Shown here one piece after another: positions 8,883-17,422 of a stretch of 64,000 nt of DNA. Position numbers and translations under genes: made by a program. Source of the stretch: Gemmatimonadaceae bacterium (GTDB lineage Bacteria > Gemmatimonadota > Gemmatimonadetes > Gemmatimonadales > Gemmatimonadaceae); NCBI GenBank assembly GCA_036003045.1, contig DASYSS010000104.1:1-64000 (forward strand), given 5' to 3'. The first letter of the stretch is position 1. Each line of letters opens with the position of its first letter. The notes under the pieces are model-generated. The model worked only from the letters and a program-made list of their open reading frames with translations, had not been told where the DNA came from and searched no databases.

Positions 8883-11800
8883 TCATGACCCCTCGAGCGC
8901 GGCCCGTGCTCGCGCTACGTAGGGCGCGGCGTCGCACTCGGTGTAAAGGTGGAAGGCTTTCTGAAGATGCTCGCGCGCCACGTGCCTCTCGCCGGCAAAA
9001 TGCTTCAACCGGCGGCCGAGCTCGAAGTGGGCGTCGGCCAACGCGATCTTGGCTTGCTGCCGCTGGGCGAGATCGATCGCCTGCTCGAAGCGCCGCCGCG
9101 CGGCGCTTTGGTACCCCGCTTCCCATTCGTACACCGCGGTCCCGACGAGCGCTGACGCCCGGATGTGCCGGAATCGCTTCGTGAACCGCAGCCCCGCCGA
9201 CGCCGACGCCTTCGCCTTACGCAGCAACACGGCGCGCTCGCGAGGATCTGATGTCTCGGACAACAATTCGACGTAGGCGCGAACCAGCATTGGATTCACC
9301 CGCCCCGTGACGAAATCGATCGGCACCGAGCGCGCGCGGCGCATCTGCTGCGACGCCTCGAACGCCGACACTGCTTCGCGCATTCGGCCCAGCGCAAAGT
9401 GGACATGCCCGCGGAGCACCTCGACCCAGATGACCTGGAGAAGGTCCTCCGACTCGAACCGTTGCGCCAGCTCGCAGGCGCGGTCGATCTGCCGGGCCGC
9501 GGATTCGGTGTCGCCGAGCTCCGCGGACACCGCCGCGCACTTGATGCAGATCGGATTCGAGTTCATGAACGCGCCGACCCGCTCCAACGCCTCGAGCCCC
9601 CGCTCCGCCTCGCGCCGCGCTTCGTCGAGGTTGCCGTTCGAGTGGTGCATGATGACGAGCAGGCAGTGCTGCACGCCCAGCAGGTGCATGTCGCCGTGGA
9701 TCTGAAACGCGTTGCGGGCGACGCGCGCCTCTTCGATGCCGCGCTTCCAGTCGCCCTCGAGCATGCGGACCATCGACCGCCGCCCCACGGCGTGCGCCAC
9801 GTGCCAGGGCGAGCCGAGCGCGCGCCCCATGCTCTCGCCTCTGCCGGTGTACTCGTCGGCGCGCTTGAAATCGCCGAGCAACCAGGCGTAGCCGAGTCCG
9901 ATCAGCGCGTTCGCCGCGCTGAGCTGGCGCGAGGGCCCGAGCTGCTCGGCGAGATTCATCGCGCGGAGCCAGCAGAAGGGCATGAGGGCCGGCTCGATGG
10001 CGAATTCCATTTCGATCAGCGCGAGATACGTGTCGGCGCGCTCGGCGATCAGCGCGCGGCGCGCCCGATCATGCTCGACGCGGACGCTTCGCGGAAACGT
10101 GCGCCGATAGAGATGCACCGCCGCCTGCCGCAGCGTCGCCGCGGCGAGCGCCATGCGTGAACGCGGCTTCGAGTCGCCGAGCAGCGAAAGGCTCTGCCAA
10201 GCCAGGTCGACGGCCTGCGCGACGGCGGCCCTCGCGTACTGCACGACGCTCTTCTTCCGAAGGATGCGCGCCTTGTCGAAGTCCCGGTCGAGCGTCGCGA
10301 GAATTCCGTCGTATCTCGCGAGAGCCGCGTCGAACGCACCCGACAGGCCCTGCATGTCGGCGAGATCCTCGCTCACCTGCAATCGCTGCGCGGTCTCCGT
10401 CGCCGGCAGCAACTCCAGCGTCTTGGCGAACAGGCGGCTCCCGACTTCGATGGCGTGCACCTGCTTGGCGCGTCGCCCGCCGATGATGCAGTAGTGGAGC
10501 GCTTTATCGGGTACGTCGGCGAGCGAGTAGTGCTCGGCGAGCGCCTCGATGTGCTGGTCGATCGCGCCCGCGTACACGACCTCGATCGTCTCGGCGATGC
10601 GGCGGTGGAGCGCCCGCCGAGCGGCGTCGGACAAGCTCGCGCTGAGCAGCTCGCGCAGCCGGTCGTGGCTCGTGCGGTAGGTCGATTCGGCGTCGGGAAA
10701 AGGTGCGGCGAGGTGCCGGTCGCAGAGTGTGCGAAGCACGGCGTGCAGCGGCGCTTGAGCGACGCCCGACACCGCCGCCAACATCGAGGTTGTTATCGGC
10801 CGGCCGTGGACGGCCAGAACGTGCAACACGGCGCGCTCGTCGTCGTCGAGATTCTCGAGCCGGCGCCCGAGCGTCTGGCGCACGGTGGACGGGATCTCGA
10901 GCGCGTCGATCGGCCGGTCGGCGGCCCATTGTCCGTGCTGCAGATAGATCGCGTCGTTCTCGACGAGCGAGCGAATCACCTCGCCGACAAAGAACGGGTT
11001 ACCAGCGGTCTCGCGCGCGACACGCGTGACAAAAGCGTTGGGCAGCGACTCGAGGCCGAGCATCGACGCCACGAGCTCGGAGAGATCGCGGCCGGCGAGC
11101 GGACCGAGCGCGACGTGCTCGAACTCGCTCCGCGCCGCCCACTGCTCGAGCGACTTTTCGACGGGACGATTCTCGGTCTCGTCGTCTCGGTAGCTGACGA
11201 TGACGGCAAGGCCCACGCGATCGCCGTTGCGTTCGCGAATCGCGATCGACCGCAGCACGTAGCTCACGAGGTCCATCGTTCCGGAGCGCGCCCAGTGTAC
11301 GTCGTTCACGTAGAGGACGAACGGCGCGCGCTCGGCGACGGCGAGGAGGAACTCGCAGACGCGGTCGATGAGGCCGACGCGGTCGTCCTGCGCGCTCACT
11401 CCCGCCTGAGCGGCGACGATGCTCCGCTCGTGCGCGAGCTCGGGATAGAGGCGGGCCAATTCCGGCGCGAACCGATCGACGAGATCCGAAGCCGACGCCG
11501 CGTCGGCGAGACGAATGACGTAGCCGATCGCGTCGGCGATTGGCCCGTACTCGGACAACGAGCCCTCGTAGCAGTTCGCCTCGATGAACGTGAACCGCGA
11601 GAGCTGCGCCCAACGTCTCAGCTCGAGCATCAGTCGCGACTTGCCGGCGCCCGCAGGCCCGCTGACCGCGAACATCGGAGGACCCGGCGGTCCGTCGCCG
11701 CCGAGACGGCGCCTCACGAAATCGGTGAGCCGACGTTGTTCCGCCTCGCGGCCGACGAACTTTCCGGAGAAGAAGTAGCTCTCGCGCGTCTCGGACGTGT

Positions 11801-12767
11801 CGACGGCGAACGACAGCCCGCCGCCGGCGTTGATCGCGTCGATGACCGCGCTGCCCGACCGGTATCGCGCCGACGGATCCTTCGCGCACAGGCGCTCGAC
11901 GAGCGCGCGCAGCCACGCGGGAATCCGCTGACGCTCTTCGGCGTTGAACGCGATCGGGTCCCGCGCGTGCTTGAGCACGAGCGAGATCGGCGAGCTCGCC
12001 TCGAACGGAATTCTTCGACAGAGCAACTCGAAGAGCGTGACGCCGAGGCTGTAGAAGTCGACGCGGTGGTCGACCCCGGTTCCGCCGGTGAGCTCCGGCG
12101 CCATGTACGCGGGACTTCCCATCGGGCCGACGGATTTCACGTCGGGCTTCGCGCCGGCGACGCCGAAATCCAACACACGCACGCGTCCGTCGCGACCGAC
12201 CAGAATGTTGGCCGGCTTCAAATCGAAATGGATGACGCCGCGGCTGTGCATGTACGAGAGCGCGCGGCAGATCTGCACCACGAGCTCGACGATGTGTGCG
12301 TAGTCGCCTTCGGACGTGGCCTCGAGGACCGTTTTCCCTTCGACGAGCTCCATCGTGAACAGGTAGTCGCCGCCGCCGGCGATCGGCTCGAAGTCGTACA
12401 CCGATCCGACGTTCGGATGGCGCAGACCGCTCATCGTCTTGAACTCGGCCTTGAACAGGTTGAGCGCGTTGGCGCTCATCCACGATCCGCGAACGGTCTT
12501 GAGGGCGACGAGACGATCGGGATTCTGCCGGTCGCGCACGCGGTAGACGATGCCCATGCCGCCCGAACCGAGCACGGACTCGATCTCGTAGCGTCCGTTG
12601 ACGACGGTGCCGAGGGCAAGGCGCCCGGGAATCGCCGTTTCCTGTGAAGGGAAGGCCGGATCAGTGTCGGCGAGCGGGAGCAGTGAGGGTGCGGCGGTGA
12701 TGGTCAGAGGCCTCGATGGGCGGGTGGACCGGTGGACCGGTGGACGGGTGGACGGTTGGACCCGCAC
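8883..12767 (-). CDS. Ser/Thr protein kinase fused to AAA ATPase and TPR region (PknK-like)
   Basis: A 1294-residue cytoplasmic signalling protein. The kinase domain spans about residues 60-330: glycine loop GSGGMG (67-72), lysine in VALK (90), catalytic loop HFDLKPANIL near 184, then DFGVAG. The HFD in place of HRD is common in this AAA-linked kinase class and keeps the catalytic aspartate. A Walker A, GPAGAGKS, lies near residue 370 in an AAA_16/MalT-type ATPase region, followed by about 600 residues of TPR-like helices. There is no DNA-binding domain or membrane helix, so the output is unknown; related proteins act as STAND-type switches. The start is uncertain: the GTG at 12765-12767 makes the first 20 residues a translation of an octamer array (RPPVHRSTRPS), so the real start may be a rarer codon downstream near 12660-12710. 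Confidence 0.88.
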   Translation of the reverse strand: MRVQPSTRPPVHRSTRPSRPLTITAAPSLLPLADTDPAFPSQETAIPGRLALGTVVNGRYEIESVLGSGGMGIVYRVRDRQNPDRLVALKTVRGSWMSANALNLFKAEFKTMSGLRHPNVGSVYDFEPIAGGGDYLFTMELVEGKTVLEATSEGDYAHIVELVVQICRALSYMHSRGVIHFDLKPANILVGRDGRVRVLDFGVAGAKPDVKSVGPMGSPAYMAPELTGGTGVDHRVDFYSLGVTLFELLCRRIPFEASSPISLVLKHARDPIAFNAEERQRIPAWLRALVERLCAKDPSARYRSGSAVIDAINAGGGLSFAVDTSETRESYFFSGKFVGREAEQRRLTDFVRRRLGGDGPPGPPMFAVSGPAGAGKSRLMLELRRWAQLSRFTFIEANCYEGSLSEYGPIADAIGYVIRLADAASASDLVDRFAPELARLYPELAHERSIVAAQAGVSAQDDRVGLIDRVCEFLLAVAERAPFVLYVNDVHWARSGTMDLVSYVLRSIAIRERNGDRVGLAVIVSYRDDETENRPVEKSLEQWAARSEFEHVALGPLAGRDLSELVASMLGLESLPNAFVTRVARETAGNPFFVGEVIRSLVENDAIYLQHGQWAADRPIDALEIPSTVRQTLGRRLENLDDDERAVLHVLAVHGRPITTSMLAAVSGVAQAPLHAVLRTLCDRHLAAPFPDAESTYRTSHDRLRELLSASLSDAARRALHRRIAETIEVVYAGAIDQHIEALAEHYSLADVPDKALHYCIIGGRRAKQVHAIEVGSRLFAKTLELLPATETAQRLQVSEDLADMQGLSGAFDAALARYDGILATLDRDFDKARILRKKSVVQYARAAVAQAVDLAWQSLSLLGDSKPRSRMALAAATLRQAAVHLYRRTFPRSVRVEHDRARRALIAERADTYLALIEMEFAIEPALMPFCWLRAMNLAEQLGPSRQLSAANALIGLGYAWLLGDFKRADEYTGRGESMGRALGSPWHVAHAVGRRSMVRMLEGDWKRGIEEARVARNAFQIHGDMHLLGVQHCLLVIMHHSNGNLDEARREAERGLEALERVGAFMNSNPICIKCAAVSAELGDTESAARQIDRACELAQRFESEDLLQVIWVEVLRGHVHFALGRMREAVSAFEASQQMRRARSVPIDFVTGRVNPMLVRAYVELLSETSDPRERAVLLRKAKASASAGLRFTKRFRHIRASALVGTAVYEWEAGYQSAARRRFEQAIDLAQRQQAKIALADAHFELGRRLKHFAGERHVAREHLQKAFHLYTECDAAPYVARARAALEGS
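12718..12762. repeat. tandem octamer array, unit GGTGGACS
   Basis: About five copies in tandem of an 8-base unit (GGTGGACC or GGTGGACG, last copy GTTGGACC). It lies between the divergent kinase and DinB genes and overlaps the 5' end of the kinase reading frame. The same unit, reverse complemented, recurs at 46165-46196. Confidence 0.85.
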
Positions 12768-12905
12768 ACAGGGGCTTGTTTTTCACCACGCGGTTTTGGA
12801 GGGCCTCCCGACATTGCGCAGCGGGCGGAACCTGCTTTGGGTTCCAGGGCAACGAATTACAACGAGTTACGAGATATCGCAGTCCATTTTTTCCGGGGCT
12901 CTGCA

Positions 12906-13433
12906 ATGGATTTTGTCGCCACCTTTCTCGAGCGTTCGCGCTATTACTTGGCCACCGAATACCGGATCAAGATCCGCGCGGCGGTCGAGTCGCTACCCAA
13001 AGGCGCGCTATGGAGTCGGCCGAATGCCGAATCGAATAGTGTCGGCAACTTGTTGGCGCACCTCACCGGCAACGTTCGGCAGTGGATCGTGAGCGGCGTC
13101 GGCGGCGCACCGGACGTGCGCGATCGTGCCGGGGAATTCGGCGCGCGCGACGGCGACGATGCGGCCGCGCTGCTGTCGGCGCTCGACGCCGTGCTGGACG
13201 AAGCCGACCGAGTTCTTTCCAGGCTCACCGCGACGGATCTGGCCGGCGTGCGCAGGATTCAAGGGCGCGACGTGAACGTGATGGAAGCCGTGTATCACGT
13301 CGTCGAACACTTTGCCGGCCACACCTACCAGATCATTCTCGTAGCGAAGATGCACGCGCCGGGCGCGGTTCGCTTTTATGAAGACGCCGGCGGTCTCGCG
13401 CGTCCCATCTGGCCGGGCCTCACTCGAAGTTGA
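12906..13433 (+). CDS. DinB-family protein
   Basis: A 175-residue, four-helix-bundle type protein starting MDFVATFLERSRYYLATEY. The ATG at 12906 is chosen because the upstream frame only translates the octamer array and noncoding sequence. The DinB metal-site histidines are visible in NLLAHLTGN (near residue 50) and in YHVVEHFAGHTYQI (near residue 140). Members of this superfamily use a metal triad for thiol-dependent transferase reactions or have no known substrate; the Y-R-I-K start and W-S-R-P stretch place it near the DUF1572 or DfsB-like groups. It is transcribed away from the kinase; no partner gene is evident. A second DinB protein lies at 51113-51610. Confidence 0.8.
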   Translation: MDFVATFLERSRYYLATEYRIKIRAAVESLPKGALWSRPNAESNSVGNLLAHLTGNVRQWIVSGVGGAPDVRDRAGEFGARDGDDAAALLSALDAVLDEADRVLSRLTATDLAGVRRIQGRDVNVMEAVYHVVEHFAGHTYQIILVAKMHAPGAVRFYEDAGGLARPIWPGLTRS

Positions 13434-13461
13434 CCCGTGCGTTGCGGCCAGCCCGATCGGT

Positions 13462-13614
13462 ATGACACTCGCCGAGCGCGTATTGTGCCACCAGATCCAT
13501 CCGCTGAAGTTGTTCACGGATGTGTCGACCGCGTTCGTCGCCGCGTGGCTTCTGTGGGCGCAGAAGTTCGGCGAAGCGATGCTCGTCGGATTCGTTCCGT
13601 CGATCTTGGGCTAG
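13462..13614 (+). CDS. small membrane protein, possibly truncated
   Basis: A 50-residue frame, MTLAERVLCHQIHPLKLFTD, followed by one hydrophobic stretch (VSTAFVAAWLLW) and LVGFVPSILG. An HQIHPxKLxTD motif followed by a short helix resembles the N-terminal half of roughly 100-residue small inner-membrane proteins that I have seen in related genomes. The reading stops just after the GFVPS motif, where such proteins normally carry a second helix, so this may be a truncated copy. The ATG at 13462 is preferred over in-frame extension because the upstream sequence overlaps the DinB gene. Function unknown. Confidence 0.4.
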   Translation: MTLAERVLCHQIHPLKLFTDVSTAFVAAWLLWAQKFGEAMLVGFVPSILG

Positions 13615-13732
13615 GGTTGCGCGTGCTCTTGTGTCATGCTGGCGTCAGCTACCGCACATACAATAGATAGGCGCGGCTCCGGAGCACCGGAGCCCGGCTG
13701 TGATGCACATCACTCTCATCGAGACGACCTCC

Positions 13733-14791
13733 ATGCAGCGCATTCTTTCGCGTGCCTCGTTCGCCGTCGCACTGCTCGCCGTTCCCGCGTTGGCGAGCGC
13801 GCAGAAGTTCACCGCGACCAAATTCGACATCGGCGGCACGGGCAACTTCGACTATCTCACGGCCGACAGCGCGACGGGACGCGTGTTCGTTTCTCGCGGC
13901 AACCGTATCCAGGTCGTCGACGGAGCGACGGGCAAGAACCTCGGTGAGATTCCGAACACGCCGGGCACGCACGGCGCGCTGATCGTGAATTCCACAAATC
14001 ATGGATTCACTACAAATCGCGCGGACTCCACCTCGACGATGTTCGACGTCACCACGCTCGGCGTGCTCAAACAGATCCACGCCGGCAAGAGCGGCCTCGA
14101 TGGCTTCATGTACGAGGACGCGACCAAGAAGGTGATCACGATCAACCACAGCCCGGAGAATCCGCCCACACCGGGCACGATCGTGGTGATCGACCCCCAG
14201 AGCGGCGACGTCGTCACGACGTCGACGACCACCGGCTCCGCTCCCGAGGGCGGCGTGAGCGACGGCAAGGGTCGCGTCTTCATCAATCTCGAAGACAAGA
14301 ACGCGATCGACGTGATCGACACGAAGACATGGAAGGTGACCGCGACGTGGCCGGTCTCGCCGTGCGACGGCCCGACCGGCATCGCGATGGATCGCGCGGC
14401 CAATCGTATCTTCGTCGGCTGCGGCAAGACCTCGTTGGTCGTGGACGCCGCGAGCGGCAAGATCGTGGCGCAGATCACAAATGGCGACGGCGTGGACGGG
14501 ATCGCTTGGGACCAATCGCAGAAGCTTCTCTACATCCCGAGCGGCGCCGACGGCAACGTGACCATCGTGCACGAGGATTCGCCGGACAAGTACACGACCG
14601 TCGGCACCGTGACGACGATGAGAGGCGCGCGCACGATCACCGTCGACCCGAAGACCCACACCGCGTACGTCTTCACGCCGGAATACGGGCCGGCTCCCGC
14701 GCCAGCGCCGGGCTCGCCGCCGCCGACCGGTCGTGGTCGCGGCCCGCGCGGTCCGCAGATCGGCGCGTGGCTGTTCGCGATCAAGCACTAG
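13733..14791 (+). CDS. secreted YncE-like beta-propeller protein
   Basis: A 352-residue exported protein. The ATG at 13733 begins a clean signal peptide (MQRILSRASFAVALLAVPA, cleavage after ASA). The rest is built of repeated blades with the pattern x-V-F-V-S/N ... I-x-V-V-D ... G-x-x-x-x-I, for example GRVFVSRGNRIQVVDGATG, RVFINLEDKNAIDVID and NRIFVGCGKTSLVVDAASG. This is typical of YncE/YVTN-type seven-bladed propellers in the periplasm. The C-terminus has a proline-rich linker (PAPAPAPGSPPP) and ends GAWLFAIKH. Ligand and partner unknown. The gene stands alone and is followed by a compact hairpin at 14794-14820. Confidence 0.8.
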   Translation: MQRILSRASFAVALLAVPALASAQKFTATKFDIGGTGNFDYLTADSATGRVFVSRGNRIQVVDGATGKNLGEIPNTPGTHGALIVNSTNHGFTTNRADSTSTMFDVTTLGVLKQIHAGKSGLDGFMYEDATKKVITINHSPENPPTPGTIVVIDPQSGDVVTTSTTTGSAPEGGVSDGKGRVFINLEDKNAIDVIDTKTWKVTATWPVSPCDGPTGIAMDRAANRIFVGCGKTSLVVDAASGKIVAQITNGDGVDGIAWDQSQKLLYIPSGADGNVTIVHEDSPDKYTTVGTVTTMRGARTITVDPKTHTAYVFTPEYGPAPAPAPGSPPPTGRGRGPRGPQIGAWLFAIKH

Positions 14792-14793
14792 AA

Positions 14794-14820
14794 CCGGGTG
14801 ACCGGTGACTGGTCACCGGG
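14794..14820. repeat. palindromic GGTCACCGG element after the propeller gene
   Basis: Starting three bases after the stop codon, CCGGTGAC (14802-14809) and GTCACCGG (14812-14819) form a perfect 8-bp inverted repeat with a two-base centre. An overlapping alternative pairing is possible (14794-14803 with 14811-14820). It is followed by CTTTCCC, a weak T-run, so it may work as a terminator. The same CACTGGTCACCGG-like sequence recurs between sufB and sufC. Confidence 0.55.
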
Positions 14821-14969
14821 CTTTCCCGTAGCAACCCGACGTCCCAGCCGGTGTAACACGGTGGACCCTGACTGCACAGCCGTGGTTCCGAGGCTCATTT
14901 GCGTGTCGCGCCCGCCGACAGCGATGAGGCTGACGTAACGGCTCCTACTTCTGTCTTCGGATCACAGCC

Positions 14970-15860
14970 GTGGCTGATTCAACCGACGCCGCTCGGTCCG
15001 ACCCGAGCGACGTTTTTTCTGGGACGTCCCTCGGCCCGAGCGACGCGTGGCCGGAGCAGCTTCGAAGCGCCTTCGACGTCTGCCTCCAGTCCAGCGTACC
15101 GACGTTCATCTGGTGGGGACCGGAGTTGTCTCAGCTCTACAACGGGGCCGGGGCGCCCATGGTCCGCGCACGACTCTTCTCGTCGCCGGGCGCGCCAGCC
15201 CGCGAGTCCTGGGCCGACGCCTGGCCGATCATCAGCCCGGTCGTCGAGCACGTTCTCCTCTCGGGCAATGCAGCCGCCGCGCGCGGCATACCGGTCGAGC
15301 CGAACGACGGCGCGTCGGCCGCCCACGTCGACTTCTACTGCAACGCGATTCGGGGCGATCGCGGCAGTATCGACGGCCTGTTCGCGATCGCCGTGGAAAG
15401 CATGCACGCCGCGCCGGAGGCATCGCGTCATCAGAAAATGCTCGATGCCGCCGTTCGGCTGACGGGCTCCGACTTCGCCAGCCTTCAGCTACTCGACGCG
15501 AATCGTGAAGAACTGCTGCTGGTCGCGCACCGCGGCTTTCAGGCCGACGCCGCCGCGTTCTGGGATCGCGTCGGCGCGGGATCGGGCACGGCGTGCGGAA
15601 AGGCGCTGGAGCGAAAGCAGCGCGTCGTCGTCCCGGACGTCGAAGAGGCGTCGTTCATTCGCGACACCATCGATCTGCGCATTTTTCGCGACGCCGGAAT
15701 TCGCGCCGTGCAAACCACTCCGCTCGTCGCCGGCGATCAGCGTCTGCTGGGCATGCTATCGACGCACTGGCGTCATTGCCATAAACCGGAACCCGTAGAG
15801 CTCGAACGCATCGACGTGCTCGCGCGCGAAGTCGCCGAAATTTTGGCGGGGGAAACCTAG
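14970..15860 (+). CDS. PAS/GAF sensor protein without output domain
   Basis: A 296-residue cytoplasmic protein with GTG start. Residues of about 15-150 have the SLGPSDAWPEQLRSAFDVCL and FIWWGPELSQLYNGAG patterns seen in the PAS-like input module that precedes many hybrid histidine kinases. Residues of about 155-295 form a GAF domain (MLDAAVRLTGSDFASLQLLD ... GIRAVQTTPLVAGDQRLLGM). In the related proteins I know, a histidine kinase follows; here the protein ends right after the GAF domain, so it is either a stand-alone sensor or a derived fragment. No kinase or response regulator is adjacent. The ligand is unknown. Confidence 0.75.
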   Translation: MADSTDAARSDPSDVFSGTSLGPSDAWPEQLRSAFDVCLQSSVPTFIWWGPELSQLYNGAGAPMVRARLFSSPGAPARESWADAWPIISPVVEHVLLSGNAAAARGIPVEPNDGASAAHVDFYCNAIRGDRGSIDGLFAIAVESMHAAPEASRHQKMLDAAVRLTGSDFASLQLLDANREELLLVAHRGFQADAAAFWDRVGAGSGTACGKALERKQRVVVPDVEEASFIRDTIDLRIFRDAGIRAVQTTPLVAGDQRLLGMLSTHWRHCHKPEPVELERIDVLAREVAEILAGET

Positions 15861-15886
15861 TCGGACGTTTCCCGTCCCATCCACCA

Positions 15887-16858
15887 TCAATTCAGCATTC
15901 CGGCCCCCCGCAGCCAGTCGATCGTCGACGCGATCGTCGCGCGTGCGTCGCGAAAGGTCACGCCGAGCTCGCGCCGCGCCTTGCTGCTGTCCACGAACCA
16001 ATAGAGCGTTGCGTAGGGCACGACGTGGGGATTGAACGGCACCGGCACGTGCAACCGAATCGCCGCGCTGGCGACGAATCTCGAGATCCCGTTCGGCACC
16101 GGAACGATCGGCACGTGGCGCCCCGTGGACTCGAGCGTCAATTCGGCCATTCGGCGAACGGTGATGTTCTCGCCGCCGAGGATGTAGCGCTCACCGGGAC
16201 GCCCGCGCTCGAGCGCCGCGACGATGCCCGTCGCCACGTCGTCGACGTGAACCACGCCCGTGCCGCCGTCGCACACCAACACCGGAATCGCCTTGGCGAA
16301 GTCGATCAGGTTCGCCGACGTCCCGAGCGCGGTGTCGCCCGGTCCGTATACCTCCGCCGGATTCACGATGACCACGGCGACACCGCGATTGAACGCTTCG
16401 CGCGCGACCAATTCGGCTTTGTGCTTGGCGTGCGCGTAGTGCAACCGCGGATCCTTCACCGCGAATTCGGCGCGCTCATCGAAGACCGTGGGCCCGTCCG
16501 ACGCGTTGATCGCCGCCGTGCTCGAAACGAGCAGGACGCGGTGGCCCGGGATCTCCGCCGCCGACTCCAACACGTTGCGAGCGCCGTTCACGATCACGTC
16601 CTCGAGGCCCGCGGCGTCGTCCGCGTGCCAACCGCCCGGGGCCGCGAGGTGTGCCGTTCCGTCGCAGCGGGCCATGCCCGCCCGCACCGACGCGAGATCG
16701 CGAACATCGCCCTCGGCGCGCTCGAACGACAGCGCGTCGATGCGTTTTGTGTCGCTCGTTTTGCGAAGAAGGCACACGGGCGTGTGGCCTCGCGCGACCA
16801 GTTCGCGCACGACCGCCGATCCGATGAAGCCGTTCCCGCCGGTCACAAAAACTCTCAT
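15887..16858 (-). CDS. NAD(P)-dependent epimerase/dehydratase family protein (extended SDR)
   Basis: A 323-residue Rossmann-fold enzyme starting MRVFVTGGNGFIGSAVVREL, with the TGGNGFIG dinucleotide motif at residues 6-13. The catalytic Tyr-x3-Lys is visible as YAHAK (near residue 139), preceded by the VLLVSSTAAI strand. The sequence style (RGHTPVCLLR, EGDVRD, HLAA, VNPAEVYGPGD, LGGEN) is that of dihydroflavonol-4-reductase-like or HpnA-like extended SDRs. Substrate cannot be told from sequence. It is a single gene converging on the GAF sensor gene. Confidence 0.85.
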   Translation of the reverse strand: MRVFVTGGNGFIGSAVVRELVARGHTPVCLLRKTSDTKRIDALSFERAEGDVRDLASVRAGMARCDGTAHLAAPGGWHADDAAGLEDVIVNGARNVLESAAEIPGHRVLLVSSTAAINASDGPTVFDERAEFAVKDPRLHYAHAKHKAELVAREAFNRGVAVVIVNPAEVYGPGDTALGTSANLIDFAKAIPVLVCDGGTGVVHVDDVATGIVAALERGRPGERYILGGENITVRRMAELTLESTGRHVPIVPVPNGISRFVASAAIRLHVPVPFNPHVVPYATLYWFVDSSKARRELGVTFRDARATIASTIDWLRGAGMLN

Positions 16859-16972
16859 AGTCGAGCCGTGTGGTGTTGGGGGTAGGTCGAGCCCGCCAAC
16901 CCGGCAAGCTCCTTGATAGTAACCGCTATGGACTCACTTCAAGTTCCTTAGCGCGCACGGCGGCGTGATCGC

Positions 16973-17422
16973 ATGACACACAGAAGTCTGTTCTTTGCGA
17001 CAGCATGTCTGGTTCTCGTCAACGGTCGCGTCGCCGTCGCGCAAGAGAGCCCCGCCGGCCTGTGGAGCACGGTCAGCGACCGAGACGGGAAGCCCACCGG
17101 GGTCGTGGAAATCCGCGAAGTGAACGGAGAGCTCGTCGGCGTTGTCCGCGGAATTCTCGTCGATGCCGGTCCCGAGGACAGCGTGTGTGACAAATGCACC
17201 GACGACCGAAAAGGTCAGCCGATCGTCGGAATGGAGATCCTTCGCCACATGCGGCAGCGCGGCGACGAATGGAGCGGCGGCGAGATCCTCGATCCAGAGA
17301 ACGGGCAGACGTATCGCGCGACGATGAAGCTCACCGACGACGGCAAGAAGCTGATCGTGAGGGGCTACGTCGGCATTCCGATGTTCGGCCGCTCGCAGAC
17401 GTGGGTGCGCCGACAGGAGTAA
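16973..17422 (+). CDS. secreted DUF2147-family protein
   Basis: A 149-residue exported protein with a signal peptide (FFATACLVLVNGRVAVAQE). The mature part shows the DUF2147 pattern: PAGLWSTVSDRDGKPTGVVE near the start, then a two-cysteine CDKCTDD segment, GMEIL, a GGEILDPENGQTYRA block and LIVRGYVGIPMFGRSQTWVR at the end. This small beta-barrel-like domain is widespread in the periplasm of Gram-negative bacteria with no firm function. Its last 22 bases overlap the likely start of the following transporter gene, suggesting co-transcription. Confidence 0.85.
   Translation: MTHRSLFFATACLVLVNGRVAVAQESPAGLWSTVSDRDGKPTGVVEIREVNGELVGVVRGILVDAGPEDSVCDKCTDDRKGQPIVGMEILRHMRQRGDEWSGGEILDPENGQTYRATMKLTDDGKKLIVRGYVGIPMFGRSQTWVRRQE

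Noticed and set aside
12180-12240. Pseudokinase because of HFD instead of HRD in the catalytic loop
   Set aside because: The catalytic aspartate, the N of DLKPAN, DFG and the lysine are all present; HFDLKP is normal for kinase-AAA fusions.
10455-12647. A 730-codon open frame on the plus strand opposite the kinase
   Set aside because: Its protein is Arg/Ala/Asp/Val-rich without any domain, typical of the antisense of high-GC coding DNA; the minus-strand kinase has intact motifs.
12732-12905. An N-terminal extension of the DinB protein by 58 codons
   Set aside because: This part translates the octamer array and noncoding sequence; the recognisable domain starts at ATG 12906.
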